Of a stretch of 64,000 nt of DNA, positions 1 through 13,400 are shown piece after piece; within the stretch, counting starts at the first letter, position 1, and the number at the start of each line of letters is the position of its first letter. Below the pieces are notes generated by a model. That model did no database searches and had not been told where the DNA came from. It worked only from the letters and a program-made list of their open reading frames with translations. The DNA is from Pomphorhynchus laevis (Eukaryota; Acanthocephala; Palaeacanthocephala; Echinorhynchida; Pomphorhynchidae). The stretch is from assembly GCA_012934845.2 (NCBI GenBank), contig WNNJ02001588.1, positions 62,001 through 126,000 of the forward strand, given 5' to 3'. The translations under genes and the position numbers were made by a program.

Positions 1-1250
1 TTATCCACTGCTAAAAAACAAGCGCTATAGTGGAGGAGGTATATATGATGTGATAGTTATTTGGAATCATAGTCGAGAAGAATTGAACACATTCCTGATA
101 CACCTCAATACAAACAATCTAGTCAAATATTCATACGATGAAAGCACCGATATTCATTATCTAGACATACGTATTCATAAGATTGATGATAATTGGCAAA
201 CATCACTATACAGAAAGGTTGACAGCGTGAGAGCCTATTACACGCCAAAAGCGGTAACAGTGCTCAAATAAAGCGAAATTTGATTTATAATGAAGCAACA
301 AGAGTACGGAAAATATGCAGTACTGCAAATACGTTAGAAAATGGTCTTAACGAAATCGAAAAATCATTTCTACTGCGAGGTTATATACATATAGAAATAT
401 GGCGACATATTAACAAAGCAAGATATTTGAATCGAACTCGATTGCTCGCAGGTGAATACAAGCAAACTATAGAAAAAACTGCGGTGTTTATTCCTTATCA
501 CCAAGCTACCATGAATATTGCAAAACACCTGAGCAACACATTCGGTAAAATAGAGCCAATTATTCGTGATGGATTTAACCCACCAATGACATATTTCAAG
601 AGAGGGATAAACTTAGCGAACTATCTAGTCCGAGCTGATCTTGGGAATGACTCAAGTAACACCCAAGTATAAAATCGCTCAAAGGCATGCGGTGATAAAA
701 GATGCTTGTTGTAAATCTATGGAAAATACACAATACGTCAAATCCACTGTCACCGGACTATCGTACCGTGTAAAAGGTGGTTTCACGTGCAAATCAGCTC
801 GTGGAATTTATTTTATGACTCGCACCGATTGTAATATTCAATACATCGGTGAAACGAACCGTCCGTACCATCTTCGCCTAAATAGTAGACGAAACGATAT
901 TAAATAAAAAAAAGCAGATGGAGCTGTTAGTCATATAATCGAAAATCCCGATCATCACTTTACCAGTGTGATAATTGAAAATGTTCCTGATGAAACTAAA
1001 AAGGAAAGAGAGAGAATCCTATTGGATTCGGCAGTTAATGACCGATCTACATTGCTTAAATACAAAACATGAATATTACTTGCCATGACAGACCAAAATA
1101 AGTAGAATAATGCGGAATACTTAAAAATCAAAAGCGTGTATTTATTTCAAAAATTTGTAAACTAGTTACCGCTTGATAAAGACATTGTGTCGAAACGTTG
1201 CGTGTCCTGTGCTCAATAAATAAAAATCAAGTTTGCGTCTTGTTTTGTTC
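1..1250 (+). mobile_element. Penelope-like element, 3' part with GIY-YIG endonuclease (decayed)
   Basis: The end of a PLE reverse transcriptase (FLDI-like segment near 150-180, then KVDSVRAYY) runs into a C-terminal GIY-YIG nuclease near 790-1070. GIY and YIG are spaced by ten residues (GIYFMTRTDC then YIGETNRPYH), followed by the conserved LRLNSRR and a terminal REERILL-like helix. The coding region is spread over three reading-frame segments, so this copy is not functional. The 3' tail holds a decayed hammerhead-like core near 1172-1200 (GAC/GTC stem then GAAACGTTG), as known for PLEs. The element continues left of the window. Confidence 0.85.
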
Positions 1251-1354
1251 AGAACCATGATATTTAATGGAATCATTAAGTGATCAAAGACCACCGCTTC
1301 TATCAAATAACAATTATATATAAATATATATACATATATATGTATATATATAAT

Positions 1355-1867
1355 TCTTCTGATGATTCAGATTAAGGGTAGTTCTGTTTTTCAAGCTTTA
1401 GAGATTGTTTAAGCGTGTGTTAAGGTGCCTATGGATGATTATTAAAGTTACGGTACTGATGAGCTCCGTTAGAGCGAAACGCGTATACTGTTGTTGAAGT
1501 TTGTCGTCACACATAGGATGACTGGGCATACGTAGCGACTTTGAATATTGCGAGAATAATTCGGTTCTATTTCTTGATCTGATGAGGATATATAGAATGC
1601 TGCTTGGTGTTTATGCCTCTTCATGAGGAAAACATTGTGATTTATTTACGAGTACACCATTGTGTGTCCCATGGCAGGTGTAACAACAAATTATATTTTA
1701 TATATTTGTACACTTTAAAGTGTCCCTGTTAAACAGCGTTTCTATTAAAAGAAATTTAGTGCCTGATGCATGGTTAAACCGCAATACGCACTGCCATGCA
1801 CAGAGCTTATCCTAAATTTCCTCTGATGATTCAGTTTAAGGGAAGTTCTGTTTTTCAAGCTTTAGAA
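1355..1867 (+). mobile_element. Retrozyme-like hammerhead repeat, family 1, copy 1 (464-bp unit plus partial)
   Basis: The sequence starting near 1357 (TCTGATGATTCAG) recurs 464 bp later at 1822, giving one full unit and the start of a second. Each unit contains a hammerhead ribozyme. It has no coding capacity. Direct repeats of a few hundred bp with one type I hammerhead each match the metazoan retrozymes, non-autonomous elements thought to be copied through circular RNA. A second copy lies at 28644-29492. Left boundary is approximate. Confidence 0.75.
1428..1517 (+). ncRNA. Type I hammerhead ribozyme, family 1, copy 1
   Basis: The catalytic core CTGATGA lies at 1456-1462, stem II is GCTC/GAGC around a CGTTA loop, and GAAA is at 1476-1479. 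Stem III is the minimal self-complementary ACGCGT. Inner stem I pairs CGGTA (1451-1455) with TACTG (1486-1490), and outer stem I pairs CCTATG (1428-1433) with CATAGG (1512-1517). The predicted cleavage site is after A1485. All core residues are present, so this copy could be active. The short palindromic stem III suggests it acts as a dimer, as described for PLE and retrozyme hammerheads. Confidence 0.85.
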
Positions 1868-2040
1868 GAAAATTCTTCTAAAGAATTTTCCAAATAGTAA
1901 AATTTATATTAATAAATTTTATATTAAATTTCAAATTTATATTTTCCAAAAAATATAAATTTGAAATATATTATCATATATATAAAATTGTAGCAAAATA
2001 ATTTATATAACGAATATTGTTTTACACTCAATAATTTTTA

Positions 2041-2713
2041 TCGGAAACATATATTATCTAAATAAACATTAGAAATATATTATCATATATTTATATTAAC
2101 ATATAAATATAAATATATTAACATATATCATCTAAATTATATATTATCAGCACAAATAAAATGATTACTAATTGATAATAATAAATAACCGAATAAAAGC
2201 AATATATAAATGACATTATATTGATATCAATTGAAATATCTGTAAAATTGTTTGATTTACTGTTTTGAATAAATAATATGCAGTGATATTAGCGAAGATT
2301 TTTAAATCCTGACGTTGTATCATATATACAACGAATATGGATAGTATTGCCAAAAACAATAACATGTATGTAGACAAAAATTATTGAAATTTAACAAATG
2401 ATCAATATTTTTAAATCTTTGTTAACATTAAAGGTTCAACTATAACAAAAAATGAATATTCTTGATGATAATATATTATTAAAATTAACAAATTATTATT
2501 TACAATTATAGCAAATTCAGCTAACTGAGTTAATATAATTAAAACTGTAATCAAAACTATTATATATTTAAATAAAATTAGTTAACTGAGTTAACTAATT
2601 TAATATAATTATAATATAAAACATATTACAAATATTATTAAAATTTCTAAAGTAAGGAGAATAAATATTTTTGTTATTATAAAGTTACATATAAGTCGCT
2701 TTAGTTACATCAA
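2041..2713. repeat. Segmental duplication, partner 49527-50199
   Basis: About 670 bp of AT-rich intron is nearly identical by eye to 49527-50199 in the same orientation, and identity stops abruptly at a TTACATCAA. The block contains GACGTTGTATCATATAT and a poly-A-rich stretch also found, more diverged, in the 36.7, 43.2, 48 and 29.6 kb repeats. It lies just downstream, in minus-strand terms, of the exon at 2824-2889. The bases from 1868 to 2040 are featureless AT-rich sequence. Confidence 0.85.
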
Positions 2714-2823
2714 TAAATGATATACAGACCAAAATGAACGCTAAATTTATTAATTTTATTGTTACTGAATTTTGATTTAAAAATATAATAAAAAATGTTT
2801 AGACACAAAAATGATAAACTTAC

Positions 2824-2889
2824 ATATAAGGAGCATTACTAGAAATAACTATCGAAGATTGTGTATCAAAGTGAGTATCGTAGAACTTT
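2824..2889 (-). CDS. Repeat exon (66 nt), last in the window in transcription order
   Basis: A TTTTTAG acceptor and a GTAAGT donor flank 66 nt. The frame-2 peptide begins KFYDTHFDTQSS and continues IVISSNAPY. Frames 1 and 3 both have stops. This is the most typical form of the unit (type A: KFY-D/N-T-HFD). The donor points to a further exon left of the window. Confidence 0.82.
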
Positions 2890-3004
2890 CTAAAAATAAA
2901 TGATTGTTGAGCGTAGGGTGACGCGTCGAAAACAATTACTATCTAATTATTTTGGCATCGTAAAAATATAAAATAAAAAAATCCTTATTTTGTATTAATA
3001 AAAA

Positions 3005-4002
3005 AGAAAATATATTGAATTATCGTTTAAAATATTCTTAGTAAAAACAATTTAACAATATAAAATGTATTATTTTTTATCTGGTTTGAAAAAGTGTATT
3101 ATTTTTTATATGGAATTGTACAGTAATTACCGGTAACAAAGCAAATCACTGTAAATTCAGTAAAATAAAAAGAAAATATATTGAATTATCGTTTAAAATA
3201 TTCTTAGTAAAAACAATTTAACAATTTAAAATGTATTATTTTTTATCTGGTTTGAAAAAGTGTATTATTTTTTATATGGAATTGTACAGTAATTACCGGT
3301 CACAAAGCAAATCACTGTAAATTCAGTAAAATAAAAAAGAAAATATATTGAATTATCGTTTACAATATTCTTAGTAAAAACAATTTAACAATTTAAAATG
3401 TATTATTTTTTATCTGGTTTGAAAAAGTGTATTATTTTTTATATGGAATTGTACAGTAATTACCGGTCACAAAGCAGATCACTGTAAATTCAGTAAAATA
3501 AAAAAGAAAATATATTGAATTATCGTTTAAAATATTCTTAGTAAAAACAATTTAACAATATAAAATGTATTATTTTTTATCTGGTTTGAAAAAGTGTATT
3601 ATTTTTTATATGGAATTGTACAGTAATTACCGGTAACAAAGCAAATCACTGTAAATTCAGTAAAATAAAAAGAAAATATATTGAATTATCGTTTAAAATA
3701 TTCTTAGTAAAAACAATTTAACAATTTAAAATGTATTATTTTTTATCTGGTTTGAAAAAGTGTATTATTTTTTATATGGAATTGTACAGTAATTACCGGT
3801 AACAAAGCAAATCACTGTAAATTCAGTAAAATAAAAAGAAAATATATTGAATTATCGTTTAAAATATTCTTAGTAAAAACAATTTAACAATTTAAAATGT
3901 AATATTTTTTATCTGGTTTGAAAAAGTGTATTATTTTTTATATGGAATTGTACAGTAATTACCGGTCACAAAGCAAATCACTGTAAATTCAGTAAAATAA
4001 AA
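3005..4002. repeat. 166-bp satellite, six tandem units
   Basis: Units start at 3005, 3171, 3338, 3505, 3671 and 3837 (periods 166-167). They differ by only a few bases, for example CGGTAAC versus CGGTCAC. Each unit carries two imperfect copies of a GTATTATTTTTTAT motif about 30 bp apart. There is no open frame and no ribozyme-like core. Near identity points to recent amplification or homogenisation inside an intron. Confidence 0.95.
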
Positions 4003-4189
4003 TGTATTAACAAATAAAAGGTCATAAATTAAATATAAACTAAAGCAAATGTAAAACAGATGTCAAAGCCGCTAATAAAGAGTTAAACTTCAAATTTTTT
4101 TAATTTTTTAGTATAAATATTATACACACGAAACTCGTCAGAAAGTAATATAAACAGAAAATAAAATGGTAGGTAATTGGATTTACATA

Positions 4190-5115
4190 CGATTGTCATC
4201 GTACTTTCGTCATTTGCCTACTTGGTGGGCGCTTAATTTCTCTCGCAATTGTAATGTCTTTTGAAATAATATATTATCAACATCTGTCCAATTCCTCCGG
4301 TAGTTGAACACACCATCGGGATAAAATTACATTTCTCGATTTTTACTATTCTTTCGTCGTATTTGGCTCTTTATTCGCTCTTCATCATATTTTCATTTAT
4401 CTGTTTTAATTAAAATGATGGTGCTAGGGTGCTGAATACACAAAAAGGATCGCTCCGTCACTTTCAAGAAAATCCCATTATATGCAGTATCAGATCTTGA
4501 ATATATGTCTCTTGTCGTTGTAGATACATCAAATACTACATGATCCGGAAATGCCTAATGTTCTGGCTCAGTGGTCACACATTTACACACTGTAAACTTA
4601 GAATCGTAAAAATTAATTAATTTTTTATAGCATTTAAGATTATTTTAATCTTAAAGGTAGGGTAATCATATAGGTAGGGTAATCATAAAGTAGAAAGAAC
4701 GTCCATGATTATCATATACAAGTTCTCGCTGATAGTCATAATCATCTTGCTGCTTTATCAGTACCAAAAATAGAGACCCATAACTCATTTAGGAGCTATA
4801 CCTTCGACATGCCTTTTCCAAAACAAGTTTGAGTGAAATAAAAAGCAAATATCTACTTAGCAAATCCTCTCATGACCGAAATTAAATAACAACAAACTAT
4901 GACGAGGTCGTTCAAAAGCAAAATGAGTGATTTTTGATTTCATGACATTTATAGCCAGATTGAGTGTATTACGCTATAACCGCATGTTATTATATTAGGA
5001 TCGTCCCCGTACTCACAACACTTTGATGCAGATAATGTGACTTGGTTATCATTCACGCAAATACAATACAAATTTGGTACCTTTAAACTTTACTATGGAA
5101 CACCTTAAAATATAC
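4190..5115 (-). mobile_element. Decayed 3' end of an RLE-type LINE
   Basis: Minus-strand reading gives pieces that align with the C-terminus of the LINE at 10439-13483: CICVNDNQ near 5060 matches its CACGVSLT zinc knuckle, KVTERSF near 4470 matches its LTERSFMDV endonuclease motif, and AKYDERIVKIEKCNF with STTGGIGQM near 4290 match AKYTERIAKIENASF and STVGGIGKI. Many frame breaks. It is an old, 5'-truncated relative. The stretch 4003-4189 is featureless AT-rich DNA. Confidence 0.75.
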
Positions 5116-5445
5116 AACGCGATTCTGAAATGAACCTTAGATGATATATCAATTTAAATAGATCAGTCAAATAAGAGCTCACATGTTAATCAGAAAATTT
5201 TCTTGATAGAAAGTTATTATTTATTAGTAAATAATAATTATTTTATGTATAAATAATTACACGTTATTAATAATGTATAAATAATCAATTATTTTATTTT
5301 AAATAAAATTTGAAAATATCGCAGCATTAAATTTGTAATAATACGGCAATTATAATCTTGAAAAATAATTTTTTAACTTTTTTATTTAAAAATTTATGAT
5401 AAATTAATTTAGGTATAATTTAAAAAAATGGCACAAGATACTTAC

Positions 5446-5514
5446 AACATAGAGGTATTATTCCCTGATATATCTATCAAAGTGTTTGATTTAAAAGTAG
5501 TATTGTGAAGCTCT
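5446..5514 (-). CDS. Repeat exon (69 nt)
   Basis: A TTTAG acceptor and GTAAGT donor flank 69 nt, three longer than usual but still in phase. The peptide starts ELHNTTFKSNTL and continues IDISGNNTSM, a type B unit (F-K-S-N-T). About 130 bp downstream on the plus strand, 5643-5692 holds a possible truncated relative. The rest of 5116-6370 is AT-rich with nothing recognisable, apart from a block at 5880-5960 that recurs at 9717-9795. Confidence 0.78.
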
Positions 5515-6369
5515 CTAAATAATTAGTTCATTATCTAAATGTCTATCAACTAATTCTCCCTAAATGCTTTGAGAACATTTAGTGTCTTTAATATATTAAG
5601 TATAAATATTTTAATTAACTAATTTATTAATTATTTATTTAGAATACCAATGGAATTACCAGAAACAACAATTTGTTCTTCCTGGATATTTCTAAGAATT
5701 ATTTTGTTCGATCGAAATTATTTCGATCGTAATGGAAAACCATTTGAAATTAATGTATTATTGTGATGTTTACTGAGTTAAATTCATTTTAAAAATAAAA
5801 ATATTCTGATTTATAAATTTTTTGTTTTGAAATTAATTTATTACTTAGTCAAATTCATTATAAACAGAAAAATAATCTTACAACGCAAAAACAAATAATG
5901 TTTAGGGTGGATATATTCCAATATGAGCGGCATTGTTTTATCACGAAATATTATTTGTAATATTTGATTGTCCAAGATAGGGGACATTCCTATACAACGA
6001 AATATTATTTGTAATATTTGATTGAATTAATGCAATTTACGGATGTTTTTAAACTATTATTTCTTCTTCTACTAACTATCTAAAAACTCCATACTTCCAC
6101 GTCCGATAAACAATGTATCGTTTACAATATCTTTTGAATATAAATGGAATTATCACAAGCAACAAATGAGTCATCTTAAAAATAAATTATTATTTTTAAT
6201 TTATTAGACAATAATTAATACATAAATTATTATTAATAAATTAAAAATAAATTAGTTAAAATTAATTAAATTAAAATTAATCTTATATTTTTTTTTAAAA
6301 GTACAGGCATTCAGTTAAAAAAGTTGGAAACCGATTGATCGCCCAAGCATTCGAGTATATACGCTGCAT

Positions 6370-9340
6370 TCCCACGTTAAACCAATGCGCTTGATCGTTG
6401 CCTGAGGGAAGCCGTTGATCGAGGTTCGCCAGTGGCCTTTGTCATCATCTTCCCGATCTCTTCAATAAGGCACGAGGTTTCTTTGCCCAAGACACACAAG
6501 GACTCGACCGCGATTAGAACGAAGGTATATATTCTATTGTCAATCTCTTTGTATTTTTCCCTCTTCTTGCTCTCTGCAAAGGCAGCAATTTCCCCGGTCT
6601 GAATGACTGCCTTGTCCTCGTAACTCGCCGCTAGAGGATTTATGCGGGTAGCGTCCAAATCAGTAATTTGCCGCCCTTCCAGGGAACTAAAGTGCCACCA
6701 CAAGGTCGCTTGCCGTCGCGGCGACACAACCCGATCGGTTCTAGTTGAGAAGGTATCCTTACTGAAGAGAAAGCCATTCGAATTATGTAGTTCATCTCCG
6801 AATGTCGACTGTGCGAGATTTGCTATATCGACAGTCCAAACCGTGCAAACCTGATGAGTCGCTGATATTCCCGCATCCACGCAAATATCCCACATCCACG
6901 CTAAATTTGATACCGAGTCGTAGTGCCACGGCAATGATGAATGATACATCGTCCAATCTGGTGCCGATCGCCGAGATTGGAAGTGCCATCAGGAAAGCCC
7001 CGGAGTCTTTGCCTACCGTTCAGAGCACTCTAGCTCGACATTTAGAAGAATCAGCATTCGATAAAAGAGAACCACTAGCGACCAAGTGCATAGGACGAGA
7101 CCAACGTTTTTGTTTGTGTTTTTCCGTTGGCAACTCTCCCCCGCATACAGCCGCCTATCAGCGCAAACCGTGTTGGAAATCAGAGCCATCCACTTCGGTG
7201 GTCGCTCCAAGGTTTGGTCCGGCCAATGCCTTTACGAGAATTGACGTACCTGCGATTGAGGACTAATATGCCGCCAGGGATATAACTTCACTGCGATATA
7301 AACCTAAGCCACCCAAGTCAATCTGCAAAGTTGCTTGACGCCATGCATTATCATCCAGATATAAATTCAAGATGTTGGCAAGAGCGGACTTTGGGACTTC
7401 GTCATAATTCTTTTAAGATTGGCATGCAAAGCAAGGGGAACAGCGTAGCAGATGAGAAATCTTTGGTATGCTGAAGCTACATCGCAATAGAAACAGCGCA
7501 TCCTGTCTGGATAGATCGGCCATTCGTTTGAGAGTGTTCTGGAGAAGCGATACACATTGATTCACGGTTTCATCGAGCGCCAACTCGTTATCTACAGGAG
7601 TACCCAAGATAACAGCGTCGTTGGGACTTGTGAGAATGCATTCAGGAATCAATTCCATCAAACGAATTTGATCTATAGGATCTCGGGTGATTAACTACGA
7701 ATTGTAGGATTTAATGTCAGTCCAATTCTTGAACCCTGATCGATTATTTTAACTACATCAGAGTAAATCGTATACAAGTCACACCGCAAAATACAGTCGT
7801 CGAGATACCATGCACAAAAAGGTGACTGGCAGAGTTTGACAACTTCATTTACGGTAAGCGAGAAAATCAGAGGACCGAGTGGGTCTCCTTGTTGTACTCC
7901 TTCGGCGGATAGAATTATTGAGGCGCCCGCAATGAGATGACTCTCCTCACCATAGCACATTTTAACGAAAGGTAGCTATGCTAGAAGCTTCCTTCAAACC
8001 GTGTCAATCATGTAGTCGCGGTTACCGTGTTGAAAGCGATATGAAAATCGAGCTTGGCGAGCGCTACTGCAGGGACTAAGGCATTCGCGACAAAATGTCT
8101 AGACGCGTGAGTCACAGCTTCAACTCCTCGTGGTATTCCAACGCCAAATTGTCGAGGTACGAACTCATCTAGAATGTCGTTGGTTGCCCAACGTGCAACA
8201 ATCTTTGATGTTAATCGACCCAGCGTACATCCCAGGCAATCGGACGGATAGCGCCATTAGGCTTCTGTAATGCCTGTAGTTTAGCACCGCTGAAACATTT
8301 CCTTATTGAATCCGGCACACAAACCTTTTAAGACGACGGTGATGAATTCAGCCATGGAATGCACTAGGCGAACCCCTGGAAGGCCGCACGAGGGACCAGT
8401 CAGGTCTTTGAGATGTAGTAGACTGAGTCCATCTAATCCATTTGAAGAAGAATTGGGGAATGAGCGGAGAGCAGACTTCACGATGTCAGCAGAGACAACA
8501 GGGAAGGCATAAAGCGGTGCACTGTGAATTTGAACTTGCCTATGTGTCCAACCTAATTGGTTAGTTCGTGGAGGTGTTTGGACCTTAGTTCTGACAAAAC
8601 TCGATCGTCGAATTGCACTATTCCGTCGTCGCTGCTCACCAATCTGATTGCGCCGCGAACATCACCGTCTTCCAGTCTTTCTAAAACTCTGCGACAAAGA
8701 TTTCTATTGGCCTCGCGATCGTCTACTTTAGTTCAGTTGCTGGGTCTTCCCCACCTTCGCTCCACAACATCATCAACTGACCTGGATTTCATATCAAAAA
8801 GTTTGAGACATGCCTCCTTTATCTTCTGAGACAAACTGCGATTGCCATTTTGCTCAGTCCTTACAGGCACGCGGATAACCATTCTTGCGAACATCAACAA
8901 TTTAATCCACGCATCTTCCTTCTGGTGGTCCATCGCAATGTCAGCCAAAATGATTGAAAGAGTTGTAGCTACCTGGCGTCTGGCAGATCTGGGTATTCGT
9001 CGAACCAACCGAACTGGTAGCATCTCGATAAACGCGATATCCTAATGCTCTCCTGAAAAGGTGTTGTCAGCCTGAGTATCGAATGATGCCGAACTATTTA
9101 TGGAAGTAGGCGTTTGACCATAACCGGGACAGTCGAGAGATGGGCCATGCCTGAATATTCGGCCGGTAGAAGTTAAGCAAAATAATCGACGACAAATGCT
9201 GCATTGTCCTTTTTCCGACACGATCTCACCTCGAATTAGTCCGGATGATTCATAATTTGTTTTACTGATTAGACTGGGGACGTCATTCTCTTGCATTTTG
9301 CGAGATTCGGAATGAAATGTCCTTGTTCTTATTCTTTGTA
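6370..9340 (-). mobile_element. Decayed RLE-type LINE, near full length
   Basis: Read on the minus strand, a zinc finger comes first (9042-9296: CSICRRLFCLTSTGRIFRHG). It is followed by RRIPRSARRQVA near 8990 and SSSNGLDGLSLLHL near 8430. The reverse transcriptase follows: FVPRQFGVGIPRGVEAVTHA near 8130-8170, GVQQGDPLGPLIFSL near 7870 and a YLDD catalytic box near 7800. IDLGGLGL lies near 7310, and the C-terminal block ends in TGEPRSTASLRQR near 6400. It is broken into about ten open segments. The element is near 50% GC, unlike its flanks. The same family occurs on the plus strand at 31600-32770 and 42480-43090. Clade assignment is tentative. Confidence 0.85.
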
Positions 9341-10126
9341 TTGTTCTTTGTATTGCATTAAGTACTATTGAGCGGAGCGAGCCGATTGTATGTATTTTAG
9401 ATTGTATGTTTATTAGTTATCAAACTTTTTTTAAGGTCCTTAAAAAAGGATATTTTTAAGGTCCTTTGCAAACTCTATTTTATAGCGAGAACTGTAAGAA
9501 TGAGTTATAAAAAATCTTATTTTATAAAAGTCTGAATTACAGAAAAATTTAAATTTAAAATTTATAAATAATAATAATAATTTATAACTAATACGTAGTT
9601 TTCTAATCATCTGAATATACATCAAAGAGGAAATTTATATTATGGAAGTTATGTTCTTTATTAATTTTTATTTGTCTCGTCTCTTTTATTTCAAACTATA
9701 GTTTAAAAATTATCGTACAACGCAAAAATAAACAATGTTTAGGGGGATATATTCCAAAAAAAGGGACATTGTAATTCAACGAAATATTATTTGTCTCTTC
9801 TATTTCAAACTCTTGGTATAAATTATATAAAATCTTATATAACAATTATTATTTATAATTATCTATTATTTATTATTAAATATTAATTATCTAAGAATAG
9901 GATCTTATATAACAATTAAATTTATATTAATTTTATTAATTTAATTAAATTTAATTAATTTTATTAATTAAATTTTATTAATTTATATAAAATCTTATAT
10001 AACAATTATTATAAAAAATAATAATTAAAAAAAAGTTTGAGATAAAATAACATACACAAATTACACAAATTACAAAAAAAATTTTGGTTACTTATAAACA
10101 TACAAATTCAATATAACAAACTAAAA
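9341..10126. other. AT-rich intergenic or intronic stretch
   Basis: No gene is visible. It contains TTTCAAACTATAGTTTAAAAAT near 9690, which recurs in similar form near 13670 on the other side of the adjacent LINE. A block at 9717-9795 is shared with 5880-5960. These may be remnants of the LINE insertion sites or of a local duplication. Confidence 0.5.
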
Positions 10127-10235
10127 CTCACGACAACCTCACGACAACCTCACGACAACCTCACGACAACCTCACGACAACCTCACGACAACCTCACGAC
10201 AACCTCACGACAACCTCACGACAACCTCACGACAA
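10127..10235. repeat. 11-bp tandem array upstream of a LINE
   Basis: Ten copies of CTCACGACAAC lie head to tail, the last lacking its final base. The array is perfect, so it is young. It sits about 200 bp upstream of the LINE start codon and could be that element's 5' leader, or a tandem-repeat target chosen by a sequence-specific endonuclease. No such array occurs at the 3' end. Confidence 0.95.
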
Positions 10236-10438
10236 TAAAATAACATACAATAAATAACATACACAAATTACAATCGACTTTCCAGCTGTCATCCCGAGAT
10301 ACAAGGGCTCTGACTAGTGTGCATATTGAGTTTAAACTATCTTGATACCCATTAACTACTTACAATCATATTACACAAATTACAATTGAAATTCTTAGCT
10401 GCTAACTAACAAATACTTACATTACTTACACTGAGGGA

Positions 10439-13400
10439 GTGGCAATGCCTCGTGGCAAACCGTCTACAAGTAGACCATGCTGCTCTTGTAACACTGATGC
10501 AGCAAGATGCAAAGGTTGCCGGTGCGCAAAAGCAGGCTCGAACTGCATAAACTGCAGAGCTCCGAACTGTACTAGAAAGACGAAAACTGTATACAATGAC
10601 CCTGTTCATCAACCTAGAGCAAATACTACCGATAAAGTGCTAGAAATGCATAATGCAACAAACGTCGATTCTATCGCCGAAGTCTCGAGCGCGTGTGCCT
10701 TGTCACTAATCAATTATGCTACCAATCAGAATCTATTTTGGAGAACTGGTTTTACGGAGGTAATAAAATGGATCCCAAATCATTTTGCGCTTCCCAAATG
10801 TGGCGCCAGTCAGAAATTTATTGATCTTTTGAGTGAATGTTTCGAATATTTCAATCAGTCAAATGTATGCGCATACGATCCTCTAGTTCGATCTACTATG
10901 CTATGTCAACTGCTATTGCAGAGGCCGCCAACGCGGAAGGTTAACTTACTACGAAAAACCCTAGAAAGAAGATTAACATTACTCAAAGATTTGAAACTTA
11001 ACGAACTTATGTCCGAAGCATCCTACCTACAGAAAATGAGAAAGAATAACATTGAAAATAAAAAGCTACCAGAATCTTTCGTGATCGAGAAAACAGTTAA
11101 ATTGATTAAATCTGGAAAATACGGAAAGGCATCAAGGTTGCTAGACAAAGGACAACACTCAGGAGTTTTGGCTGCTGGAACAATAATTCAAGGCAAAACG
11201 GTACTCGAAAAATTAGAAGAACTCCACCCAAGAGCCTCTACGGTGAACGAAGAATACCTTCTGAAAGAAAAAACGGCTGGTTGTGTGGATCATCACGACA
11301 CAAGGTTTTTCGATATCACACCTGATGATATAATTAAAGCGTCCAAAAGTACCAAGGGATCTGCCGGGCCTTCGGGAGTATGTGCAGATGAGTGGCGTAA
11401 ATTTCTAACAATACATGGATTAGCCTCAAAACGTCTTGCCGCAGCGATATGCGGATTTGTAATAAAGATTTCAAGCGAAAAGTTAAATCCAGTAGCGTTA
11501 CAAGCGTTCACAGTCAGTCGCCTTATACCGCTGGAAAAGCATAATGGGATTAGACCCATTGGAGTAGGAGAAGTATTGAGACGGATTGCGGGACGTACCG
11601 TGTTGTCATTTATTGGAAAAGATGTTAGGAGTGTATGTGGTTTTACGCAACTTTGTGCAGGCCAAAGATGTGGAACAGAGATTGCTATTCACACGATTCG
11701 AGATGCGTTTAGTCAATCTTCTGATGAATGCATCTTACTAATAGATGCAACCAATGCCTTTAATAACTGCAACCGAAAAATGGCACTGGAAAATATGAAA
11801 TTCATCTGTCGCGCAATGTCGACGATATTGCACAATACCTACATTCAACCTTCGATGCTGGTGGTGGATAACTCAATATTAAAATCAACAGAAGGTTTCA
11901 TATAAGGAGACCCTCTCGCCATGGCAGCATTCGCTGCAGCCTCGATGCCACTAATTGGAAAACTAAAACAAGTAGCTCCAAACGCTAAACACTCTTGGTA
12001 CGCCGATGATGGAGCGTGCGTGGGCAAACCAAGCGATATAAATAAGGTATGGAAAGAGCTTAACCGAATAGGACCCGCGTTTGGATTCATAACAAATTCA
12101 TCAAAATGTACTGTATTGACAGGCAAAACCTGTAATATTGATTGTCTGGATGAACTCGCGGATGATGGTGTAGATATTCGATGCGATGGAATCAAATACC
12201 TTGGGAGCATGATTGGGCTCGAACAATATGTTGAAACCGAGATAATCAACAAAGTAACGAATTGGTCAGGTCAAATAGAAAAGCTAAAACAGATTGCCGA
12301 TAGAGACGCCTTCGCCGGATACACTTTGCTAATCAAAGCTTTGCTACACAAATTTTCATACATTCTTAGAACATGTGAAGTAGCAGATTGTCTTCTAATA
12401 CCTTTAAAGAATGCGATACTTCATAATCTTTTGCCGGGAATGCTGGGAATCAACAGCCTCGACGATGAGTCAAGTAGAATAGTAGCTTTACCATGCAGAT
12501 ATGGAGGACTTGGTATAGTCGACTATACTCAAGAATGCTATAATGAATACGAGAAATCACGCATGATGTATAGGGCTAGTGTAGATAGAGACCACTCAGA
12601 AGTTCCCCTAGAAACGTCTCAGCATAATGTAGTCAAGCAGATAAGAGAAATGAACATAATAAAGTTTAACAGAATAGTGACGGAGATTACTAGTAACTCT
12701 AAAAATGATTTAAAGACAATTTTATGGAATGCCAGCACGAAAGGTGCCTACTCGTGGTTAACAGCAGGGTTTGTTGAGGGTTTGTTCATATCCTCCTCAG
12801 AATTCCACGTAGCGATTTCAATAAGATACGAGTGGAAACCGAATCGCTATTTGGGTGAGTGTGCGTGTGGAGTGTCTCTAACAACAATACACGCACTTTC
12901 ATGCAAGACATGCTGTTTCAACTTCATTCGTCACAACAGTGTCGCTTACGAGATTGCTAGATCACTCAAGGAAACCTGTCGACTCGTATGTACAGAACCA
13001 GTATTGCTCCCGGTTCCAGACACAGTCATTTTTGAATCTCAAGCCACATCACGGGACAGAGAGGCAAGATCAGACATAAGATGTACTGGCCTCTTCGGGA
13101 ATCTGACGGAGCGGTCCTTTATGGACGTATGCGTTTTCAACAACCTAGCGCCGTCTTATTCCTTGGATACAATGAAGGATCCCTTCAAGTACCATGAAAA
13201 TCGGAAGCAGGCAAAATATACAGAGCGGATTGCGAAAATAGAAAATGCTTCGTTTCACCCGTTGATTTTCTCAACTGTTGGTGGTATTGGAAAGATAGCG
13301 GACTCGATACTTAAGCGCATATCTTCACTTAAAGCGAGCAACAACAACCTTTCATATCCCGATTTGATCCGTCAAGAAAGAGCCAGGATTTCACTCCTTA

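Noticed and set aside
3005-4002. Hammerhead or coding content in the 166-bp satellite
   Set aside because: No CUGANGA/GAAA order on either strand and no sustained open frame.
4930-5070. Cysteine-rich minus-strand peptide (CICVNDNQ...KCCEYGDD), like a small secreted effector
   Set aside because: It lines up with the zinc-knuckle region of the CRE-like LINE at 10439-13483, and neighbouring fragments match the same element.
5643-6160. Segments resembling the exon 3' half (GTTTCTGGTAATTCC near 5655 and a relative near 6150)
   Set aside because: No proper donor, wrong length and no conserved first half. Too weak to call an exon.
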